The notes beneath the pieces were generated by a model. It had not been told where the DNA came from, made no database searches, and was given only the letters and a program-made list of their open reading frames with translations. Made by a program: the position numbers and the translations under genes. Shown piece by piece: positions 15,833 to 25,027 of a stretch of 39,108 nucleotides of DNA. The DNA is taken from NCBI GenBank assembly GCA_903844385.1, contig CAIMTJ010000111.1, positions 1-39,108 on the forward strand, in the 5' to 3' direction. Origin of the DNA: an uncultured Burkholderiales bacterium (GTDB taxonomy: Bacteria; Pseudomonadota; Gammaproteobacteria; Burkholderiales; Burkholderiaceae_C). How positions within the stretch are numbered: the stretch's first letter is position 1; every line of letters starts with the position of its first letter.

Positions 15833-16309
15833 TCACGAGCGCTCCCCTTGCTCAGGCCCGCGCAAGACCTCCTCCAAGGTCGAGGCGATGAGCTCAGGCA
15901 AAATCGCCTCCAACTGATCCATCACACGGTGAGTGACCTCCTGGGTGATCATCCTCAAGTGCGTGTCTTGGATTTGGCTGGGCGTGGGTATGCTGGAGTC
16001 CATGGTCCCGCCCGGCATGAAGGCTGCTCGCGGGCTATCGCTGGCAGGCGTGCTGAGCGTTGAAGGCTGGAAAGCCTGAGCGCTCACAGCTTCTTGATGG
16101 ACCGCATCCACCTGATGAGCTCTCGCCATGGCAAAAGAGTGCTCAGGGCTACTCGCGTTTTGGGGGCTGAGGGTGGGAACTCGCTCTAAAAAACCTGGGT
16201 CTTGTAAGACCTTCAAGGACAACAAATCCTCTTGGGCTTTCAAGTCATGGGTTTGCCATTGCGTGGATGGGGCACGCGAGTGGCTCTCATGTTCATAGGC
16301 ATCATCCAT
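15833..16309 (-). CDS. Small protein encoded downstream of holC, possibly DUF2486-like
   Basis: This 158-aa hydrophilic protein has no signal peptide. The N-terminal two thirds is Ser/Pro/His-rich and looks disordered (ASSPEHS, PSTLSTPASDSP). The last 45 residues are a well-formed amphipathic helix region (RVMDQLEAILPELIASTLEEVL). A disordered body with a short conserved C-terminal helix, placed directly after holC, fits the DUF2486-type proteins I recall at this spot in Burkholderia, but I cannot confirm this. The ATG at 16309 has AAGGA 8 nt upstream. It is 77 bp after holC on the same strand and likely in the pepA-holC transcript. Confidence 0.6.
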   Translation of the reverse strand: MDDAYEHESHSRAPSTQWQTHDLKAQEDLLSLKVLQDPGFLERVPTLSPQNASSPEHSFAMARAHQVDAVHQEAVSAQAFQPSTLSTPASDSPRAAFMPGGTMDSSIPTPSQIQDTHLRMITQEVTHRVMDQLEAILPELIASTLEEVLRGPEQGERS

Positions 16310-16386
16310 GCAAGGGGTCCTTGATTGTTCAGGAATCGGTGTGGGGGGTTCTCAAGAGATCATGGAGAGACCTTTTGGGCAAGGGT

Positions 16387-16833
16387 TCAAGCTGAAGCCG
16401 TTTTGGCTTTCAAGTCATGCTTGATGATGGCATACCCGCGGTCTTGGTAGGTTTTCCAGCGCGCACGTGCAAACTCGCGGTCCATTTTTTCCAGGCTCAC
16501 CAGTTCAATCACCCGCTCGAACTTCTCAAAACCCACGGGCACCACATCCTCCAAGTTCAAAAGAATCTGATGGTGCGGCAGCGCATGCAAGTCGCTCACT
16601 TGGTCAGCCAAGACGATGGGCGTGCGCTCCAAGACATAGGACGGGGACTCGAGCATGCAATGAGGAATGAAGTCTTGCGCACTCAGAGTCCACAACGCAA
16701 GGTCCAAATTCTCCAAGTTCGAAGCCGTCCCGGTCACCATCACGTTCGCTTGCAAATGGTAGGCCTTGCGCAAAAAGCGACAGGCGTACTCCATCTTGTC
16801 TTGTGCATTGAAGTGAAAGGTGATCTCGGTCAT
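16387..16833 (-). CDS. holC: DNA polymerase III subunit chi
   Basis: This 148-aa cytoplasmic protein is the chi subunit of the clamp-loader complex. Chi pairs with psi and links the loader to single-strand-binding protein during replication and primer hand-off. The opening ITFHFN, the CRFLRKAY segment, LDLALWTLSAQDFIPH and the ending FARARWKTYQDRGY are the HolC pattern, and the length is normal. It starts 18 bp after pepA on the same strand, the usual pepA-holC order of proteobacteria, so it is expressed from the pepA transcript. Confidence 0.93.
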   Translation of the reverse strand: MTEITFHFNAQDKMEYACRFLRKAYHLQANVMVTGTASNLENLDLALWTLSAQDFIPHCMLESPSYVLERTPIVLADQVSDLHALPHHQILLNLEDVVPVGFEKFERVIELVSLEKMDREFARARWKTYQDRGYAIIKHDLKAKTASA

Positions 16834-16851
16834 CGAGTGTGCCCAGGCGAC

Positions 16852-18447
16852 TTAGCGCTTGGCCGTTGTTTTGCCCAATTTCTTATTGTTGAGGGATTGG
16901 GGCGCTTTTTGGGTCCCCGGCGAGGCGGTGGCTTTGGGGGCCGTCAAAGCGGGCTTGGGCTGCTTGGACTGCTTGGCCTGATCAATCAGGAAAGACAAGA
17001 CCATCGGCAGTGGCCGGGCCGTGGCGCCCTTGGCCGGCCCCGAACTCTTCCAAGCCGTCCCTGCAATGTCCAGATGCGCCCAATTGAGCCCCTGAGTGAA
17101 ACGCTCCAAGAACTTGGCCGCGGTGATGGAGCCCGCACTGCGGTCACCAATATTGGCGGTGTCGGCAAAATTCGATTTCAAGCCCTCAGCGTACTCCTCG
17201 TCCAAGGGCAGTCTCCAGCAAGGATCAAGCGTTCTCTCGCCAGCAGCCAACAACGCTTGGGCCAACTCATCGTTGGGCGTGAAAAGACCACTGCGCAAAT
17301 GACCCAAGGCAATGATACAAGCCCCAGTGAGTGTGGCCATGTCGAGCACCAAGCTGGGCTTGAAGCGGCGGGCATAGGTCAGTGCGTCGCACAAGATCAA
17401 GCGCCCTTCTGCGTCGGTATTCAGAATTTCAATGGTTTGACCACTCATCGAGGTGACCACATCGCCAGGTTTGATGGATTTGCCATCGGGCATGTTCTCG
17501 CACGCGGGAATCAAACCGATCACGTTGATCTTGGGCGAGAGTTCCCCCAAGGACTTGAACACACCCAAAACCGTGGCGGCCCCACACATGTCAAACTTCA
17601 TCTCGTCCATGCCAGCGCCTGGCTTTAAGGAGATGCCGCCGGTGTCAAAGGTAATGCCCTTGCCGATGAGCACCACGGGAGGCGACTTGTCCTGAGCTCC
17701 TTTGTAGTGCATCACGATGAAGCGCAACGGCTCATTCGAGCCCTGAGCCACCGACATGAACGAGCCCATGCCGAGTTTGGCGACTTCTTTGGGTCCGAGC
17801 ACTTGAACGTCGATTTTTTTGTAGCTCGCCAGCGTCTTGGCCGCCTGTCCCAAATGGGTCGGGGTTGCATGGTTGCTCGGGCGGTTGCTCCACTCCTTGG
17901 TGAAATTCATCCCTTGCACGCGAGCTTTGCCCTCGTCAAAGGCCTCTTGCAAGGCGATTTGATCCAAAGATCCCTTAAAAAGCGGCTCCACACAGAGCAC
18001 CGCCGTGGCCAATTTGGCCAATTTGGCCGACGGCTTGGTGGTCGTGTAGACGTACAAGCTCTCACTGAGGGCTTGCATGGCCGATGGCACCCGCTCTTGA
18101 GCGATACTGGGCAAGTAAAGAGACAAGTGTTTACACTCGGGGCTGGCGTTTTTGGCCTCTTTGGCCGCAGCCGTCACGGCCTGGCGCACTTGTTTGGCCG
18201 TGCCCAAACCGCAATGGGCCAAGATGACTGGGTTGGCTTTGACACCCGCCACGTTCCATAAAGTCAAGGTTTTACCCGCCTTGGCCTCCAGATGGGCTTT
18301 TTGAAGCGCATGAGAGACGGCTTGCTCGATCGCACTTTGGGGCTCGTGGGACGACGCCAAATGGTCGTCATCGATCAAGATCAGCAAAATTTCGGTTTTT
18401 TGCTGATGCAAAGAAGTCAAGGATAGTTGTTTCAGTTCAAAGTTCAT
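16852..18447 (-). CDS. pepA: Leucyl aminopeptidase (M17)
   Basis: This 531-aa cytoplasmic two-metal aminopeptidase removes N-terminal residues, Leu preferentially. In E. coli it also acts as a DNA-binding factor. Metal and catalytic motifs are GKGITFDTGG (262-271) and NTDAEGRL (343-350), both intact. An N-terminal macro-like domain precedes the catalytic domain. The protein is longer than the usual ~500 aa because of a Lys/Pro/Ala-rich tail (about residues 490-531) that looks disordered and basic. No strong Shine-Dalgarno before the ATG at 18447. It is divergent from lptF across only 25 bp, so their promoters must overlap or lie within the other gene. Confidence 0.95.
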   Translation of the reverse strand: MNFELKQLSLTSLHQQKTEILLILIDDDHLASSHEPQSAIEQAVSHALQKAHLEAKAGKTLTLWNVAGVKANPVILAHCGLGTAKQVRQAVTAAAKEAKNASPECKHLSLYLPSIAQERVPSAMQALSESLYVYTTTKPSAKLAKLATAVLCVEPLFKGSLDQIALQEAFDEGKARVQGMNFTKEWSNRPSNHATPTHLGQAAKTLASYKKIDVQVLGPKEVAKLGMGSFMSVAQGSNEPLRFIVMHYKGAQDKSPPVVLIGKGITFDTGGISLKPGAGMDEMKFDMCGAATVLGVFKSLGELSPKINVIGLIPACENMPDGKSIKPGDVVTSMSGQTIEILNTDAEGRLILCDALTYARRFKPSLVLDMATLTGACIIALGHLRSGLFTPNDELAQALLAAGERTLDPCWRLPLDEEYAEGLKSNFADTANIGDRSAGSITAAKFLERFTQGLNWAHLDIAGTAWKSSGPAKGATARPLPMVLSFLIDQAKQSKQPKPALTAPKATASPGTQKAPQSLNNKKLGKTTAKR

Positions 18448-18472
18448 GTTTAAGGTCTTCTAGAATCAGGCC

Positions 18473-19612
18473 ATGTTGTTTCAATCTTCAATCCGTCAAG
18501 AGCTCACCAAGAGTTTTGGTGCCACCGTGGTGGTGTTGATCACCATCGTGCTCACCATGATGCTCATTCGCACCTTGGGTCAGGCCTCCAGAGGCTATGT
18601 TAACCCCTCCGAGGTGAGTTTGGTGCTGGGCTACACGATGTTGGGGCATTTGCAGACCATTCTCACCATGAGCTTGTTCATTGCCACGGTCTCCACCCTA
18701 TCTCGCGTGCACCGCGACAGCGAAATGGTGATTTGGCTGTCTGGTGGCGCCAAGTTGCTTGATTTTTGGCGTCCTCTTTTTTCGTTTGCTTGGCCCATTT
18801 TACTTTTAATCTTCGTCTTGGCCATCTGGGTGTGGCCATGGTCCTATGAACAAAGCCAGGACTTGAAAGACCGTTTTGAAAAAAGGGGAGACTTGGAGCG
18901 TGTGGCACCCGGCCAATTCCAGGAATCTTCCAACGGTCAGCGTGTGTTTTTCATTGAAAAAAATCTCGCCAGTGACAAAGAGGGGAAAAATGTCTTCATC
19001 GTGAGCAATGAGCGCGATCGACAAACCATCACCACGGCGCGCAGCGGCCACATTGAGCAGCAAAACCAGGTGCGGTTTTTGATGCTGAGCAATGGGCAAC
19101 AATTGGAAATCTCCAACACCGACCACAGCCTCAAACTCAGTGAATTCACCGAATACGCCACCCGCATCGATCACGACGCGTTCGCCAAAAATCCCCCGAT
19201 TGCCCGCACCACCTCCACTTGGGACTTGATCAAAGAGCCGAGCTTGAATCACCTCGGAGAGTTGAGTTGGCGTCTCGGTGTGGGCTTGGCCGCGTTCAAC
19301 CTCGTGCTCATCAGCCTCACCTTGGCCCAAGTCAACTCACGCAATGCGCGTGGGCGACAAGCGTTGTTCGCACTCTTTATCTTCATCACTTATGAAAACA
19401 TGGTCAACCTGGGACAAAACTGGATTGAGCAAGGAAAAATGGCCTTTGGCCCCTTGATGCTGAGCGTGCATTTGAGTGTGACCCTGGTGTGTGTGTTGAT
19501 ATTGTGGGCCCGCAACAAGGGATTGGGTACAGAATTGAACTCAGCCAGTCTCTTTGGCTCAGTGGCCAAAGTCTCGCGTTGGGCGTTTCAAACCAAAAAA
19601 ATCGTCCCATGA
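18473..19612 (+). CDS. lptF: LPS export ABC transporter permease LptF
   Basis: This is the inner-membrane subunit of the LptB2FG complex that extracts LPS and drives it to LptC and the outer membrane. The 379-aa protein has the expected layout: three N-terminal transmembrane segments (about 15-35, 50-75, 95-120), a periplasmic beta-jellyroll domain (roughly 125-260), and three C-terminal segments. The opening FQSSIRQELTKSFGATVVVL is LptF-like. Its stop overlaps the lptG start by 4 bp (ATGA), so the two are translationally coupled and made together. It is divergent from pepA, the common arrangement in proteobacteria. Confidence 0.94.
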   Translation: MLFQSSIRQELTKSFGATVVVLITIVLTMMLIRTLGQASRGYVNPSEVSLVLGYTMLGHLQTILTMSLFIATVSTLSRVHRDSEMVIWLSGGAKLLDFWRPLFSFAWPILLLIFVLAIWVWPWSYEQSQDLKDRFEKRGDLERVAPGQFQESSNGQRVFFIEKNLASDKEGKNVFIVSNERDRQTITTARSGHIEQQNQVRFLMLSNGQQLEISNTDHSLKLSEFTEYATRIDHDAFAKNPPIARTTSTWDLIKEPSLNHLGELSWRLGVGLAAFNLVLISLTLAQVNSRNARGRQALFALFIFITYENMVNLGQNWIEQGKMAFGPLMLSVHLSVTLVCVLILWARNKGLGTELNSASLFGSVAKVSRWAFQTKKIVP

Positions 19613-20772
19613 AAACCATACAACGACTCATCTACAAAGAGATTGTGAACGCAGTGAGCTTTGTGATTGTGGGCTTTTTGGGGCTTTTTTTCTTCTTTGA
19701 TCTGATCGATGAACTCCAATGGGTGGGCAAAGGGGTGGGGTTGAACCCGGCGGGCAAACTCGATTTGGATAAAATTTACCTGCTACCCCAAGCCTTCTCC
19801 TATGTCACGTTGATTGTGCCCAGTCACATCTACGAGCTCATGCCCATCGCGGTGCTCATTGGCACCATCTTTGTGATGGCACGTTTAGCGCAAAGCTCGG
19901 AGTTCACCATCTTGCGCACATCGGGTCTGGGGCCAGTCAAGGCCTTGCGAGTGCTCTCGGGTTTGGGGCTGGTTTTTGTTGTCCTCACCTTTGTCGTGGG
20001 TGACTACGTCTCACCCTTTTGTGACAGACAAGCTCAGCTGCTGCGCTCGAAATACTTGGGTCAAATCACTGTGGGTCAAACAGGTGCATGGTTGAATGAG
20101 AAACAAACCCTCACCCGCCAAGCGGTCAATGTCGGATCCATCACCCCGGAGGGCAACTTGAAAGAGATCCGGGTGTATGAATTCAGCACCCAAGGCCAAT
20201 TGTTGTCTCTCACGCAAGCTCACCTTGGTGAATTCGTCCCTGAGCAAGACTCTTGGCTGATGCACGACGTTCAACGCGACGAATTCGATGGCCAACACGA
20301 CACCCAAAGCTTGAGCCCGGACTTGAACATCAAAGTGGTCAAACGCCGGCAACTCGATACCCTCTTGTGGCCCACGACCATCAAGCCCGAGATGGTGGCG
20401 GTCGCACTCTTGAAGCCAGAGCGCATGAGCACCATTGACCTGTTTCAATACATCCAGCACCTGCAATCGAATGCTCAAACTGCCCAACGCTACGAGATCG
20501 AGTTCTGGAAAAAAGTCTTCTACCCCATCAGCTGCTTGGTGATGGTGATGCTCGCGCTGCCCTTTGGCTATTTGCATTTCCGAAGTGGCAACATCGCCAC
20601 CATGGTGTTTGCAGGGGTCATGATTGGAATCAGTTTTTTCCTCATGAACAACGTTTTTGGCTACATTGGCAACTTGAATCAGTGGGTACCGTGGTTGGCC
20701 GCGGCGGCCCCGGGCCTCATTTATTCTGTCATCTCGCTCACTGCCTTTGGTTGGCTCGTGCTCAAGCAATGA
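19609..20772 (+). CDS. lptG: LPS export ABC transporter permease LptG
   Basis: This is the partner permease of LptF. At 387 aa it has three N-terminal membrane segments (about 12-35, 60-85, 100-125), a periplasmic jellyroll and three C-terminal segments. The opening MKTIQRLIYKEI and the coupling-helix region around MARLAQSSEFTILRTSG match LptG. The ATG at 19609 is chosen because it overlaps the lptF stop as ATGA and begins the conserved N-terminus; an upstream in-frame start at 19489 would lie inside lptF. The LptB ATPase is not in this window. The next gene begins 169 bp later and is functionally unrelated. Confidence 0.94.
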   Translation: MKTIQRLIYKEIVNAVSFVIVGFLGLFFFFDLIDELQWVGKGVGLNPAGKLDLDKIYLLPQAFSYVTLIVPSHIYELMPIAVLIGTIFVMARLAQSSEFTILRTSGLGPVKALRVLSGLGLVFVVLTFVVGDYVSPFCDRQAQLLRSKYLGQITVGQTGAWLNEKQTLTRQAVNVGSITPEGNLKEIRVYEFSTQGQLLSLTQAHLGEFVPEQDSWLMHDVQRDEFDGQHDTQSLSPDLNIKVVKRRQLDTLLWPTTIKPEMVAVALLKPERMSTIDLFQYIQHLQSNAQTAQRYEIEFWKKVFYPISCLVMVMLALPFGYLHFRSGNIATMVFAGVMIGISFFLMNNVFGYIGNLNQWVPWLAAAAPGLIYSVISLTAFGWLVLKQ

Positions 20773-20941
20773 ACCCTGGGTGCACCAGCGAGGCCCTCTC
20801 CAATGTCCTCGGGCATCAAGGGGTATGTCACACAAATGACATGTGAGTTTTCATATACTTGTCAAATTCCTTTCACACTTTGTCTCCAACTTTTTTCATC
20901 TGAGGCGTCATGCCTGCAGTGACTGGACTTGACAAACCTTC

Positions 20942-21853
20942 ATGCACAAACGTCTCGTCTCTCACGCACTGATCGCTTGGGGCTGCAGTCTACTGGCCTC
21001 TTGCGCATCTGTTGAACAGCAGTTGCTGCAAACGGCTGGCAACGCCATTGCTCTACAAGGTGGTGCCAGCGAGGACGACTTGGAAATTGCGCAGCATGCC
21101 AGCGCTTTTTACATCAAACTCAGCGAATCCATGTTGAGTGCAGCACCCGCTCATCTGCCACTGGCCTTGTCCACCACTTCCACCCTCACGCAATATGCCT
21201 ATGCCTTTGTCTCGACACCGGCCGACCAAATCGAGTCACAAAACGCCAAACAAGCCTATGCGCTGAGAAAACGCGCAGCCTTGCTCTACGCCCGTGCCAA
21301 GTCTCACGGCCTCAAAGCCTTGGAGTTGCAGCAACCCGGTCTCATCGCTGCGCTTGCAGCTGGGAGTGCTCCACCCACACCAGCGCTCAACCACCAGCCA
21401 CATCTCACGCTCAAACCCGAGCTCACCGGCTTGGCTTACTGGAGCGCAGCGTCTTGGGCGGGAGAGATCTCACTGTCCAAAGACTCACCCGAGGTCGTTG
21501 CTGATTTACCCCAAGTCATCGCCTTGGCGTCCCTGGCCTATGCAGCCCAACCCCAGTACGGTGATGGGGCATTGGCCTCGCTCATGGGCACCTTGGAAAT
21601 GGCCAAAGCCGGGGGCAACAAAAAAAAGGCCCTGGACTATTTTGATTTGGCGCTCGAGATCAGCCAGCGCAATGATCCCGCCGCCTTGGTCTCCAAAGCT
21701 GAAAATTACGCCTTGGCCATGTCCAAGCCCGAACTCTTTGAGAGCTTACTCAAAGAGGCACTGGCATGCACCCCCCACAAAAACGATGTCGCCACCCAAG
21801 TGATGCGAACACGTGCGCGTTGGCTTCTTGAACACCTTGAGGATTACTTTTGA
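20942..21853 (+). CDS. TatT-type TPR lipoprotein of a TRAP transporter
   Basis: This 303-aa predicted lipoprotein has a signal sequence ending in a lipobox (LLASC, Cys at about 21). The body is a helical repeat protein with TPR-like stretches (KKALDYFDLALEISQRNDPAAL). It fits the TatT family (TRAP-associated TPR protein, first characterised in Treponema), which binds the DctP ligand-binding protein at the periplasmic face. That call is supported strongly by position: its stop overlaps the DctP gene start, and a fused DctQM follows. No good Shine-Dalgarno precedes the ATG; the 169-bp upstream gap holds a TTGTCA element but no convincing -10. Confidence 0.85.
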   Translation: MHKRLVSHALIAWGCSLLASCASVEQQLLQTAGNAIALQGGASEDDLEIAQHASAFYIKLSESMLSAAPAHLPLALSTTSTLTQYAYAFVSTPADQIESQNAKQAYALRKRAALLYARAKSHGLKALELQQPGLIAALAAGSAPPTPALNHQPHLTLKPELTGLAYWSAASWAGEISLSKDSPEVVADLPQVIALASLAYAAQPQYGDGALASLMGTLEMAKAGGNKKKALDYFDLALEISQRNDPAALVSKAENYALAMSKPELFESLLKEALACTPHKNDVATQVMRTRARWLLEHLEDYF

Positions 21854-22899
21854 AGAACTTGATCAATGCGCCTTCTCCATTGAACACCCGATTTTGGCGG
21901 TGCACGCTCGCGCTTGTCGTGTTGTCGGGCTTGCACGCCCCAAGCGCTCTGGCAGCTTTGGCACAGCTCAAAATTGGCAGCTTGGTGCCCAAAAACTCCC
22001 TTTACCATCGTCAAATTCAAGACATTGGTGAGGTCTGGAAAAAAGGTCAAGACGCTAACGCCAAGCTGGTGATCTATCCAGACGGCTCGCAAGGGGGTGA
22101 GGCGGAAATGGTGAGGAGACTGCGCATTGGACAGCTCCAAGGCGCATTGCTCTCGGTGGTCGGACTCAGTGAGATTGAGCCCTCCATCTCGGCCCTCCAA
22201 GCCATGCCACTCCTCTTTAAGAACTGGGAGGAGTTGGACTATGTGCGCGAGCAAATGCGCGCCGGCATGGAGAAGCGCTTTTTGGACAAAGGCTTTGTGG
22301 TGTTGGCCTGGGGTGACGCGGGTTGGGTGCGATTTTTCTCAAAAGACGCCGCCTTCAGACCCGATGATTACAAGAAAATGAAGTTCTTTGCCTGGGGCGG
22401 TGAAAACGCCCAACAAGAGCTGATGAAATCTCTGGGCTACACCCCGGTTCCCTTAGAGCCCACCGACATCTTGCCCTCCATCCAAACCGGCATGATCAAT
22501 GTCGTGCCGTCCACCCCCTACTTTGCGCTCGCGACTCAAATCTACACCACCGCCAACAACATGCTGGAGATCAACTGGGCACCCATCGTGGGCGCGATCG
22601 TGATCACCAAAAAAAGCTGGGACGAGATGAGCCCATCCTTGCAAGCGCAGATGCGAGCGGCTTGTGACACGGCAGGCGCCAACATCCGCGTACAAGCGCG
22701 CAAAGAAGTCGATGAGGCCGTGCAAGCCATGCAAAAAAGAGGTTTGCATGTGAACAAACCCAATGCCGAACAGCTCAAAGAATGGAGTGATTTGGCCGAC
22801 AAGTTGTACCCCAAAATCCGCGGAACCTTGGTGCCAGCCGACACCTTTGACGAGGTGTTTGCTCACCTGAAGGCCTACCGGGCCCAGCACGCCAAATGA
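21850..22899 (+). CDS. TRAP transporter substrate-binding protein DctP
   Basis: This 349-aa periplasmic binding protein (DctP fold) captures an organic acid and delivers it to the membrane unit. The signal peptide runs to about residue 36. LKIGSLVPKNSLYHRQIQDIG is the usual first strand and helix, and an Arg lies in AAFRPDDYKKMKFF. The start is a TTG at 21850 that overlaps the TatT stop (TTGA), with AGGA 6 nt upstream. No ATG occurs in the first 80 codons, so TTG is well supported. Substrate not predictable; known relatives carry C4-dicarboxylates, keto acids or hydrophobic ligands. Confidence 0.92.
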   Translation: MKNLINAPSPLNTRFWRCTLALVVLSGLHAPSALAALAQLKIGSLVPKNSLYHRQIQDIGEVWKKGQDANAKLVIYPDGSQGGEAEMVRRLRIGQLQGALLSVVGLSEIEPSISALQAMPLLFKNWEELDYVREQMRAGMEKRFLDKGFVVLAWGDAGWVRFFSKDAAFRPDDYKKMKFFAWGGENAQQELMKSLGYTPVPLEPTDILPSIQTGMINVVPSTPYFALATQIYTTANNMLEINWAPIVGAIVITKKSWDEMSPSLQAQMRAACDTAGANIRVQARKEVDEAVQAMQKRGLHVNKPNAEQLKEWSDLADKLYPKIRGTLVPADTFDEVFAHLKAYRAQHAK

Positions 22900-22975
22900 G
22901 CCTGCTGCTTGCTCCCTGCCTGCATGGCCGCCGCTTGAGGCCGGGTGTTCAAAGGCCTATGCTTGGGCGAGCCTC

Positions 22976-24910
22976 ATGATGCCCAACTCCACAAACCGCT
23001 CACTGGACAATGCATTGGCCGGCGGCGCTTTGCTATGCATGATGCTCATTCCTGTGCTGGAGATGCTGCTGCGGCCTTGGCAAGCGCGCGGCATTGACAA
23101 CGCGGCCTCTTTGGTGCAACACCTGGGACTGGGGATGTCCATGCTTGGTGCACTGGCGGCAGAGCGTCATGCCGGACTTGCTCGGTTGGGCAATGTCGGG
23201 CGTTATTTCAATCACCCCCGGGCGAGCCTTTACACACAGACGGCTGGCTTGGTCTTGAGTGCCGTGATGTGCGGAGGACTGAGCTTTGCGGGCTTGGAGC
23301 TCGCTGTCTCCGAATGGAACTCAAACCACACCTTGTCCTATGGAATGCCCTTGGCCTATGCCCAGGGATTGTTGCCCTTGGGCTTCGCACTCATTGGCAT
23401 GCGTTTGGGTGCTCGCGCAGTCATGGCTTGGGGTGGCGACGCCCTGCCGGGTCTCCCGGGTCTCACGGGTCTCACGGGTCTCATGGGTTTGAGGGGTCTG
23501 GGCGCTTCAGTCTTGGCCCACGCGGGGGCGTTGGCCATGTGTGCTCTGGGTTACACCATCGCTCAAATGGGCCTCGTCGAAGATGCCCCCAAGGTCTTGG
23601 TCTATGCCGCACTCATCACCATGCTGGCCTTGGATGCGCCGATATTTGCCGTGATGGCGGGCCTGGCTTGGGTGCTTTTTGCCGGTGAAGGTCTGCCCTT
23701 GGCATCGTTGGCCTTGTCGCACTACCAAATCACCATCAATCCCTCATTGCCGGCCTTGCCGCTCTTCACCCTCGCCGGACTGCTCTTGGCCAGTGGCCAA
23801 TCATCGCAGCGACTGAGCCGTCTTTTCATCAGCATTTTTGGTGCCGGACAAATCGGCACCATGATTGCTGTGGCGGTGCTTTGCAGTTGTTTCACGGCCC
23901 TCACAGGCGGATCGGGCGTCACGATTTTGGCCTTGGGGGGGCTGCTCATGCCGCTCTTGACCCAGGCCCATTATCCCGAGCGTCAAAGCATGGGCTTGAT
24001 CACAAGTGCCAGTGCACTGGGTGTGCTGTTGGCGCCAGCTGTTCCCCTCATCATGTACGCCATCATCGCCAAGATCCCGATCAACACCATGTTTGTGGCG
24101 GGCATCGTGCCCGCCATCGTGATGGTCACTTGCTTGGTGGTTTTGGGCTTGGTGCTCAATCGAGGCCAGCGGGATCGCTCCAACCCCGCAGACCCGACAA
24201 GCACAGCGCAAGACCCAGCAGCGGCACCACCGTCCAGAGTCGCGCTGGTGATGCAATCGGCGTGGGATGCGAGATGGGAATTGTTCGCGCCCGTGGTGGC
24301 CATTGGGAGTTTGGTGAGTGGTCTCACCACACCCACCGAGAGTGCGGCGATCACCGCACTGTATGCGGCCCTTGTGCAAGTCGTCTTTAAAAAAGATATC
24401 GACGCCAAAGCATTCTGGGCATGCCTGACCCAAACGGCTCAACTCATCGGTGGTGTGATGCTCATCATGGGTTTGGCCCTGGGTCTGACCAATTACTTGA
24501 TCGATCAAGGTATTCCAGACCAAGCCATCGAGCAGTTTCAAAGCATCACGCACAACAAGTATTGGTTCTTGCTCGGGTTGAATGTGTTTTTGCTCATCTG
24601 CGGGGCATTGATGGAGATTTATGCCGCCCTCATTGTGCTCGTGCCCTTGTTGCTGCCGCTTGCCATGAGCTATGGTGTCGATCCGATGCATTTTGGGATC
24701 ATCTTTTTGGCCAATTTAGAGATTGGTTTTTTGTGTCCCCCAGCCGGCATGAATATCTATTTTGCCTCTGCGGTTTTTCAAAAACCCATCCATGAGGTGG
24801 TGCAATCTGTGCTCACGCCAGCGCTTGCGTTTTTCTTGGGCTCACTCATCTTGTCTTGCGCCCCGATCTTGGTCACCTTTTTACCCGACCTCTTTCAAAT
24901 GAGCCGTTAA
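22976..24910 (+). CDS. Fused TRAP transporter permease DctQM
   Basis: This 644-aa inner-membrane protein joins the small DctQ and large DctM subunits. Residues 1-155 are DctQ-like, with four hydrophobic segments. From about residue 180 follows the DctM part with many transmembrane segments and conserved GGSGVTILALGGLL and TTPTESAA loops. Between them lies a Gly-Leu repeat linker (about 157-176). Transport is sodium- or proton-coupled. The gene starts 76 bp after dctP, so TatT, DctP and DctQM make a complete three-part TRAP system. An adjacent ATG at 22979 is equally possible. A hydrophilic, Ala/Pro-rich insert (about residues 400-425) is unusual but compatible with a cytoplasmic loop. Confidence 0.92.
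   Translation: MMPNSTNRSLDNALAGGALLCMMLIPVLEMLLRPWQARGIDNAASLVQHLGLGMSMLGALAAERHAGLARLGNVGRYFNHPRASLYTQTAGLVLSAVMCGGLSFAGLELAVSEWNSNHTLSYGMPLAYAQGLLPLGFALIGMRLGARAVMAWGGDALPGLPGLTGLTGLMGLRGLGASVLAHAGALAMCALGYTIAQMGLVEDAPKVLVYAALITMLALDAPIFAVMAGLAWVLFAGEGLPLASLALSHYQITINPSLPALPLFTLAGLLLASGQSSQRLSRLFISIFGAGQIGTMIAVAVLCSCFTALTGGSGVTILALGGLLMPLLTQAHYPERQSMGLITSASALGVLLAPAVPLIMYAIIAKIPINTMFVAGIVPAIVMVTCLVVLGLVLNRGQRDRSNPADPTSTAQDPAAAPPSRVALVMQSAWDARWELFAPVVAIGSLVSGLTTPTESAAITALYAALVQVVFKKDIDAKAFWACLTQTAQLIGGVMLIMGLALGLTNYLIDQGIPDQAIEQFQSITHNKYWFLLGLNVFLLICGALMEIYAALIVLVPLLLPLAMSYGVDPMHFGIIFLANLEIGFLCPPAGMNIYFASAVFQKPIHEVVQSVLTPALAFFLGSLILSCAPILVTFLPDLFQMSR
23447..23503 (+). repeat. In-frame 9-bp tandem repeat in the DctQM linker
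   Basis: GGTCTCACG-like 9-bp units repeat about six times and encode a P/T/M/R-GL series (residues about 158-176). Two copies are identical and the others differ by one or two bases. Because the unit is three codons long, copy-number change would lengthen or shorten the linker without breaking the frame. Confidence 0.85.
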
Positions 24911-25027
24911 AATGGGTGTCCAAGAGGCGGGCTTTGGAGCGGGTCAGGATGGGCCATTGGAAGACCACCACCCCACCCCACCCGACTCGTCACCCTGTTG
25001 TGCTGTCTATGATTGAACTGAGCTGCC

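Noticed and set aside
16417-17628. 403-codon + strand ORF opposite holC and pepA
   Set aside because: It is antisense to two well-conserved genes; its product is Gly/Arg/His/Gln-rich, like other shadow frames here.
23801-24691. 296-codon - strand ORF opposite dctQM
   Set aside because: Extremely His/Gln/Gly-rich, antisense to conserved DctM sequence; a shadow.
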